Below are positions 61,301-64,000 of a stretch of DNA of 64,000 nucleotides, in pieces (the stretch's first letter is position 1; every line of letters starts with the position of its first letter). Position numbers and translations under genes: made by a program. This DNA comes from Allacma fusca. Taxonomy: Eukaryota > Arthropoda > Collembola > Symphypleona > Sminthuridae. Location: positions 44,371,632 through 44,435,631 of the forward strand of contig OX359246.1 of the NCBI GenBank assembly GCA_947179485.1, read 5' to 3'. The notes beneath the pieces were generated by a model that was given only the letters and a program-made list of their open reading frames with translations, had not been told where the DNA came from and did no database searches.

Positions 61301-64000
61301 TTAATGACATGTCCTCAGTTTTCTGAGCGTCTTTATTCCTTTGGTCTTCATCCTGTGAAAGACATAGTGAATGTGACGTCTTTTTACTTGTCACAACACC
61401 CTGCCCTTTCAGAGGTTGAATCTTCCATGATCTTCCATCGGTGAATCTAATTTCACCTTCCTGGATATCTTTCCTCAGCTCTTCTACTGTGGTCGCCAGT
61501 AGAGAGAAATTATTTTCATCATCTGGATTCTCTGTGGATATGTACGTATGCGACGGCGGAGGGTTTTTGTTTTCCTCCGACTCGCATGCTGCAGATCTTC
61601 GTTGGATATTTTTCATCCATTCATCCACATCTCTGGAAATCTTCATCGCCTTGATCCGCTGTGGGGTATCAAGATCCGGATTGTTAACATATCCTGGACT
61701 TTCTGCATCAGGAACTTGATCTGTCTTCCTGGCAGATTGTGCAGTGTATGTCTTCAATTGCGAAATAACTTCCTGTTTGAGCTTCCATTCATCTCCTTTT
61801 GCTGACGTTGGATTCCTCCAAGTCTCTTCAAATGCAAACCATTTCTCCTCATCTGTGGGATCGTGTCCGGATGGAATGTGATTTTCCACACTGAACTTTT
61901 CCTGTTTCAGTGTCGGTCGGTCGCATTCCTTTTGGACGTTCCTATCCTCATCTGTGAGTACCAATTTGTTGGCCTCTTTAGGACTGGCGGGATGGGTGGG
62001 CGGGAAAGTTGAGGACTTCTTTTGTGTAGTCTCAGCTGCCTGGCTCACCAGATCCGCTGTTTCCTGATTCTTCAAAGTTTGGTCATGGACTTCCGTCTCG
62101 GAGTCTACAATTATGGCTGGTGGTAGATGTACAGCTTTTGTTTCGGCCTCACCTGCCCCATCCATTGTTGTGAATTCCATTATACTCCGTGTCATCTGCC
62201 CTAGGGATTTTGGTGAATCAGTGTCAACCTTCCCATTGGCTGGACTTTGTGACGTTGTTGCTGTCGTTGACTTTGGAGTAGGAGACCAATCAGTCCCCAT
62301 TCCAATGTCAGTGATAGTATTTCTGTCAAAATCTTCATACTCATTTTGAACTTGAGCTTTCTTTGGCGATAGAAATTCTTTCATATCTAATTCATTTATT
62401 GTTGCATTGTGACGCTCTATATCTTGTATTAGTTTGAGATTTTTCTCGTAGATATACTCATTGGTATATTTCCAGGTATTTTCATCCTCCTGTGGATCAT
62501 CCTCCCGAAATTCGTGGATTGTGATGATGTCATCTACGGATAATTTCCATTCTTTGAGCGCTGAGTAGCTGTGTGTAACTTCATTAACACAGCTCTTTAC
62601 GCTCATTGTATGGTTCTCCCAATCCGTTTCCTCCAAATTCGGTTGAGGTGCTAAAATTTCCACTTGTGATTTGACTTTACGCCTGGGTTGACCTTTCAAT
62701 CTTCCTGACCATGGATTTTGTCGCTGTGGGATTATGGCTTCCTCTTCGTCTGAGGATTGACTTTCGTCATCCGTCCAATATTTTCCCTTATAGCTTTCCT
62801 TGGTCGTAAGGCTGGCTGCACACGCTGGTGGTGGCATTATTATGTTCCCCTGAGGGATTTGTTTTTGCTCTTCCAAAGCAATCTTGTGCTCTTTGACCGG
62901 ATCTGGGTCAAATTCGATCACTCGGTCCTCTGTATCTTCCAAATCTTCCTTTGTATAGGGTAATGGAGCTCTGGATAGAAAGTCTGCATCCAAGTGTAAT
63001 GCTCCTTTCTTGTATGTGACTTGAAAGTCAAATTCTTGTAGTTTATTTACAAACTTACTTATTCGGTGGTTTGGATCTTTTTGTAATTTTAAGTAGCACA
63101 ATGCTAAATGATCTGATCTGATTAAAAATTTTCTCAAATAAAGATATTGTCTGAATTTGCGAACTGCATATACGACTGCTGCTAGTTCTAATTCTGTGAC
63201 TGAGTAATTCTTTTCTGACTGAATTAGTGTCCTTGACGCATAAGCTATTGGATGTTCTCCTCCATCATCTTGAAGTACACAGCATCCTAGTCCTGAGATT
63301 GATGCATCTGTATGCAGTATGCAATCCAACTCTGGGTTGAAATGAGCTAGAACCGGCTGTGTCATTAATTTGGTTTTGAGAATGTTGAAGGCATTTGTTG
63401 CATCTGCACTCCATTGGAAGCATCTTATGCGTTTTTGACCTTCAGATTTCCCTTTACTTCCAATCCATGATTGTGAGATGGGACTAGCAATTTTTGCGAA
63501 GTCCTTGATGTACTTTCTGTAGAAACTGCATATTCCGAAAAATCTTCTTGCTTCTGTTTCAGATTTTGGTACTGGCACATGTCTAATAGCGTCCACCTTT
63601 GCAGGATCTGGACGGGTGCCTTCCCTGGATACCTTAAATCCTAAAACAATTACTTCAAAATATCCGAATTTGCATTTCTTTGGCTTGAACTTAAAGTTCT
63701 TGTTGCTGGCTCTTAACATCAATTCTTCGAGTGATGCTAATTTGTCCAAAAGATGAATTCCATAAGAGATTACATCATCTAAATATACCATGGCTCCCCT
63801 AAATTTGAGTGAGCCCAGCATTTGATCTGCTGCTCGCTGAAAAGCTGACGGTGCAATCTTGACTCCCATAGGTAGTCGTTTGAATGCGTATAATCCATCC
63901 TGTGTGATGAAAGAGGTTATAATTTGATCATCCTCGTGTATTAATAGTTGAAAGAAGCCTGACTCCATGTCAAGCGTGTCGAACATTGCAGATTTTCCAA
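58062..64000 (-). CDS. Pol of the giant Ty3/gypsy-type element (RT-RNase H-integrase), 5' partial
   Basis: The frame is open to the window edge, so the true start is outside; residues here count from the Met at 63986. RT motif A (FDTLDMESGFFQ), FKRLPMGVKIAPSAFQR and the catalytic YLDD (residues 68-71) are present. RNase H runs about 215-335 (LHTDAS, TELELAAV, IRSDHLAL). Then come about 640 residues of low-complexity, acidic spacer. Integrase starts near 985 with the HHCC finger (KAHDG...GGHLGF...CESC), then the DDE core (CIDLIGP, LLSDGGSEF, GQIERMV) and a GPF/Y module (HPYKGPFVV, about 1310). All catalytic residues are intact. The last ~600 residues are disordered, with EF..NYS-type repeats and two VE(N/F)STEED repeats, overprinted by five micro-ORFs. 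Spacer and tail are far longer than usual for the family. Confidence 0.9.
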   Translation of the reverse strand, partial: GKSAMFDTLDMESGFFQLLIHEDDQIITSFITQDGLYAFKRLPMGVKIAPSAFQRAADQMLGSLKFRGAMVYLDDVISYGIHLLDKLASLEELMLRASNKNFKFKPKKCKFGYFEVIVLGFKVSREGTRPDPAKVDAIRHVPVPKSETEARRFFGICSFYRKYIKDFAKIASPISQSWIGSKGKSEGQKRIRCFQWSADATNAFNILKTKLMTQPVLAHFNPELDCILHTDASISGLGCCVLQDDGGEHPIAYASRTLIQSEKNYSVTELELAAVVYAVRKFRQYLYLRKFLIRSDHLALCYLKLQKDPNHRISKFVNKLQEFDFQVTYKKGALHLDADFLSRAPLPYTKEDLEDTEDRVIEFDPDPVKEHKIALEEQKQIPQGNIIMPPPACAASLTTKESYKGKYWTDDESQSSDEEEAIIPQRQNPWSGRLKGQPRRKVKSQVEILAPQPNLEETDWENHTMSVKSCVNEVTHSYSALKEWKLSVDDIITIHEFREDDPQEDENTWKYTNEYIYEKNLKLIQDIERHNATINELDMKEFLSPKKAQVQNEYEDFDRNTITDIGMGTDWSPTPKSTTATTSQSPANGKVDTDSPKSLGQMTRSIMEFTTMDGAGEAETKAVHLPPAIIVDSETEVHDQTLKNQETADLVSQAAETTQKKSSTFPPTHPASPKEANKLVLTDEDRNVQKECDRPTLKQEKFSVENHIPSGHDPTDEEKWFAFEETWRNPTSAKGDEWKLKQEVISQLKTYTAQSARKTDQVPDAESPGYVNNPDLDTPQRIKAMKISRDVDEWMKNIQRRSAACESEENKNPPPSHTYISTENPDDENNFSLLATTVEELRKDIQEGEIRFTDGRSWKIQPLKGQGVVTSKKTSHSLCLSQDEDQRNKDAQKTEDMSLNRAIKFVPGAHALQGCEGSKDTFSTHKPVCRILEDEEQVTMLEEHNMQEMQRDDPDCLFIMDKIKMRHTLNWKDKEKYSRYEIDGEGILTIVHRDGRKLYVPRVLRNFLLSKAHDGILCGGHLGFQKTLHRLNRNYFWKKMNVSVAKYVMSCESCQAAKSMRTKPAGLLHPIRIENVGDALCIDLIGPMQISIKGNKYIIIAQDYVSKFVIAEAIPDKTADRIAEFLLHKVVLKYGLFKNLLSDGGSEFRAEITQALLRRLGMNHSTSTALRHNSVGQIERMVQTISTMLSHYTQKEQALWCSCLPFLINAYNCSHHDVTKETPYFMMFRRQPIYDFNLQLCLSSVDTNFMSAEEATTRIEKAIAKIRERQDYSKDWYDRKRRFVKFNIGDTVRVFTPTRIVGKSERFLHPYKGPFVVIEVLAKDNYIIQDLRNSKKRQKVHVERLKKCLQREHIEDEYSYDLDSDIVELVTKRNWNKCGKVTVSQPRSILKSSTTSDNSSTTSKKVTFKVQPAQTKEITREFSSENCSDSSSDQAQPVQQRGEFCDKNYSHSQITPSEGGKSNQGLHQHKDNTQGGKGTTKQSSTQVRKLSSRNYSDNREFLDKNYPYFTRSKVNEHPRGNQGRDKGIETTEEFSPNKNLEVRSSGRVHQTENRSFRTANSRNKTSNVKFLPTSGEITRRGATRITDDTYKERINLNHPGITSPINQGKGERNSSQTKNFTSDFRTAGSAEQTKTTGERSQSNPPGNPESQRRYFGFNKPAENSSGVISEGEEETQPLIDESDFKTLKELSSSGISPTELDVDDSSECRETDSHYSGSEPRINQPPTTERGRPGQIETGNQGPSEATSRVEVPWPSVEADISTQLLHSDEQKALEEPPFVELNTKPTQRSSETDTAKPTSARQSDQRGNSTSGERDRTNRESQGYSEKSNSSSQQASQQFNQPKERKVLVENSTEEDEEFQEVLTDENGQDSVDTHTEVINTPVEFSTEEDRSLDVITKDSPRRPERIRTNTSDHRETVSDPQNPTSTNPTGTSTSSGGNSGVKEAGETPQEGSAEETGESRRYPTRTRKRTRRFGSV
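58448..58693 (-). CDS. Coiled-coil micro-ORF 4 (81 residues), overprints pol tail
   Basis: ATG at 58693, same +1 frame. A Pro/Ser-rich start (KSPPLWNSTPSPPSE) is followed by a helix of about 50 residues with a heptad pattern (LQSLQAQGSRIREAIARVER). It ends at a TAG that lies in a short inverted repeat (TGTAGAATTTTCTACA). Confidence 0.48.
   Translation of the reverse strand: MSKRPWKSPPLWNSTPSPPSEAQRQTLQSLQAQGSRIREAIARVEREIEQTERVKDTLKNQIRAVNRLANNSTNPRNEKSL
58727..58897 (-). CDS. Coiled-coil micro-ORF 3 (56 residues), overprints pol tail
   Basis: A short ATG-started frame at 58897, in the same +1 frame as its neighbours, with stop TAG at 58729-58727. Residues 9-51 form a heptad helix (RELINRLRQREGDLDKLKQE, then IKDLQKRLHEL). 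At 56 residues it is easily missed by length cut-offs, yet it fills the gap in the series exactly. Confidence 0.45.
   Translation of the reverse strand: MWTTAVSVERQILTIRDQNRELINRLRQREGDLDKLKQEIKDLQKRLHELRCLGPQ
58997..59239 (-). CDS. Coiled-coil micro-ORF 2 (80 residues), overprints pol tail
   Basis: ATG at 59239, three bases after the TAA of the preceding micro-ORF and in the same frame. Nearly the whole product is one amphipathic helix (IQGLQAQLIKAKENEIRLKQ, then ISDLINQLKTAQ). The corresponding pol frame is disordered and Ser/Thr/Asn-rich, so helical periodicity belongs to this frame only. Confidence 0.5.
   Translation of the reverse strand: MTHTKRELILIIQGLQAQLIKAKENEIRLKQRILHQISEQQEVLSKLKQLEKDHRATLQETQKAKEDISDLINQLKTAQV
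59243..59455 (-). CDS. Coiled-coil micro-ORF 1 (70 residues), overprints pol tail
   Basis: ATG at 59455, directly preceded in frame by TAA, so the start is unambiguous. Residues 4-48 show a heptad pattern (LEEIRDEIRGLKQQRNLVQI, then IKQRIAALELLIQE). It is first in the series; upstream in this frame there are stops and no coiled coil. Confidence 0.5.
   Translation of the reverse strand: MNTLEEIRDEIRGLKQQRNLVQIKIWKYAAQEEYIKQRIAALELLIQETKPQTSSFCPQVEKSQDEVQPE

Larger units (their letters stand above)
46860..64000 (-). mobile_element. Giant Ty3/gypsy-type LTR retroelement, 3' part (5' part outside window)
   Basis: Reads on the minus strand. In element sense the visible order is: RT (from motif A), RNase H, long spacer, integrase, disordered tail, five micro-ORFs in the +1 frame of the tail, a small ORF, a 2189-codon ORF, a 248-codon membrane protein, 2.5 kb without long ORFs, polypurine tract, 3' LTR. 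At least 17,141 bp are visible; gag, protease, half of RT and the 5' LTR must add several kilobases. Giant Ty3/gypsy elements are known (Ogre in plants, Burro in planarians), but this combination of downstream genes is unfamiliar to me. Intact frames of 1974 and 2189 codons imply a young copy. That the LTR and pol belong together is inferred from matching strand, polarity and polypurine tract. Confidence 0.82.

Noticed and set aside
1-64000. CRISPR array, bacterial operon or horizontally transferred cluster
   Set aside because: No regularly spaced identical repeats, no ribosome-binding-site-driven gene chains; host genes have spliceosomal introns.

Overview
This is eukaryotic, animal DNA: AT-rich, with GT-AG introns of tens to a few hundred bases (one over a kilobase), AATAAA poly(A) signals, TACA/CA/GA microsatellites and several classes of retrotransposon. 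Chitinase, short-chain dehydrogenase and cholinesterase-like genes point to an arthropod (a crustacean or springtail would fit), but the sequence alone does not fix the species. No rRNA, tRNA, CRISPR array or bacterial operon was seen.

Left third (1-26 kb), host genes. Two four-exon genes of the L-xylulose/dicarbonyl reductase type (77-950, first exon outside the window; 11458-12535) lie on the + strand with identical intron phases, a local duplication. Between them, on the - strand, is a five-exon, 386-residue family 18 chitinase (1953-4004). At 14547-16138 is a three-exon gene for an unrecognised secreted or membrane protein of 448 residues. At 21506-25893 (-) is a six-exon, 764-residue cholinesterase-like membrane protein. 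It has lost the nucleophile elbow and the catalytic histidine, so it is probably an adhesion or receptor protein of the neuroligin/gliotactin/neurotactin type. The gaps hold a LINE 3' fragment, three clusters of degenerate short-word repeats and microsatellites.

Middle (26-46.9 kb). 26-36.9 kb has no gene I can support. 36925-41793 is an almost complete DIRS-type retrotransposon (-), with gag, RT/RNase H/methyltransferase-like and tyrosine recombinase reading frames plus the family's split inverted repeats and internal complementary region. It carries two frame breaks. A decayed BEL/Pao pol relic (+) ends at 46859.

Right end (46860-64000). The 3' part of a very large Ty3/gypsy-type LTR element lies on the - strand, inserted into the BEL/Pao relic. 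Its 3' LTR is 46860-47439, preceded in element sense by a polypurine tract. The window stops inside reverse transcriptase, so gag, protease and the 5' LTR are outside and the element is over 17.1 kb, probably over 20 kb. Reading in element sense: RT, RNase H, a spacer of about 640 residues, integrase, and a disordered tail of about 600 residues. The tail is overprinted in the +1 frame by five consecutive ATG-started coiled-coil micro-ORFs. Then come a small ORF joined by a stop-start overlap, a 2189-codon ORF whose ATG sits on a splice acceptor, and a 248-residue membrane protein also preceded by a good splice acceptor. This gene arrangement is the most unusual thing in the window. I do not recognise the products downstream of pol.
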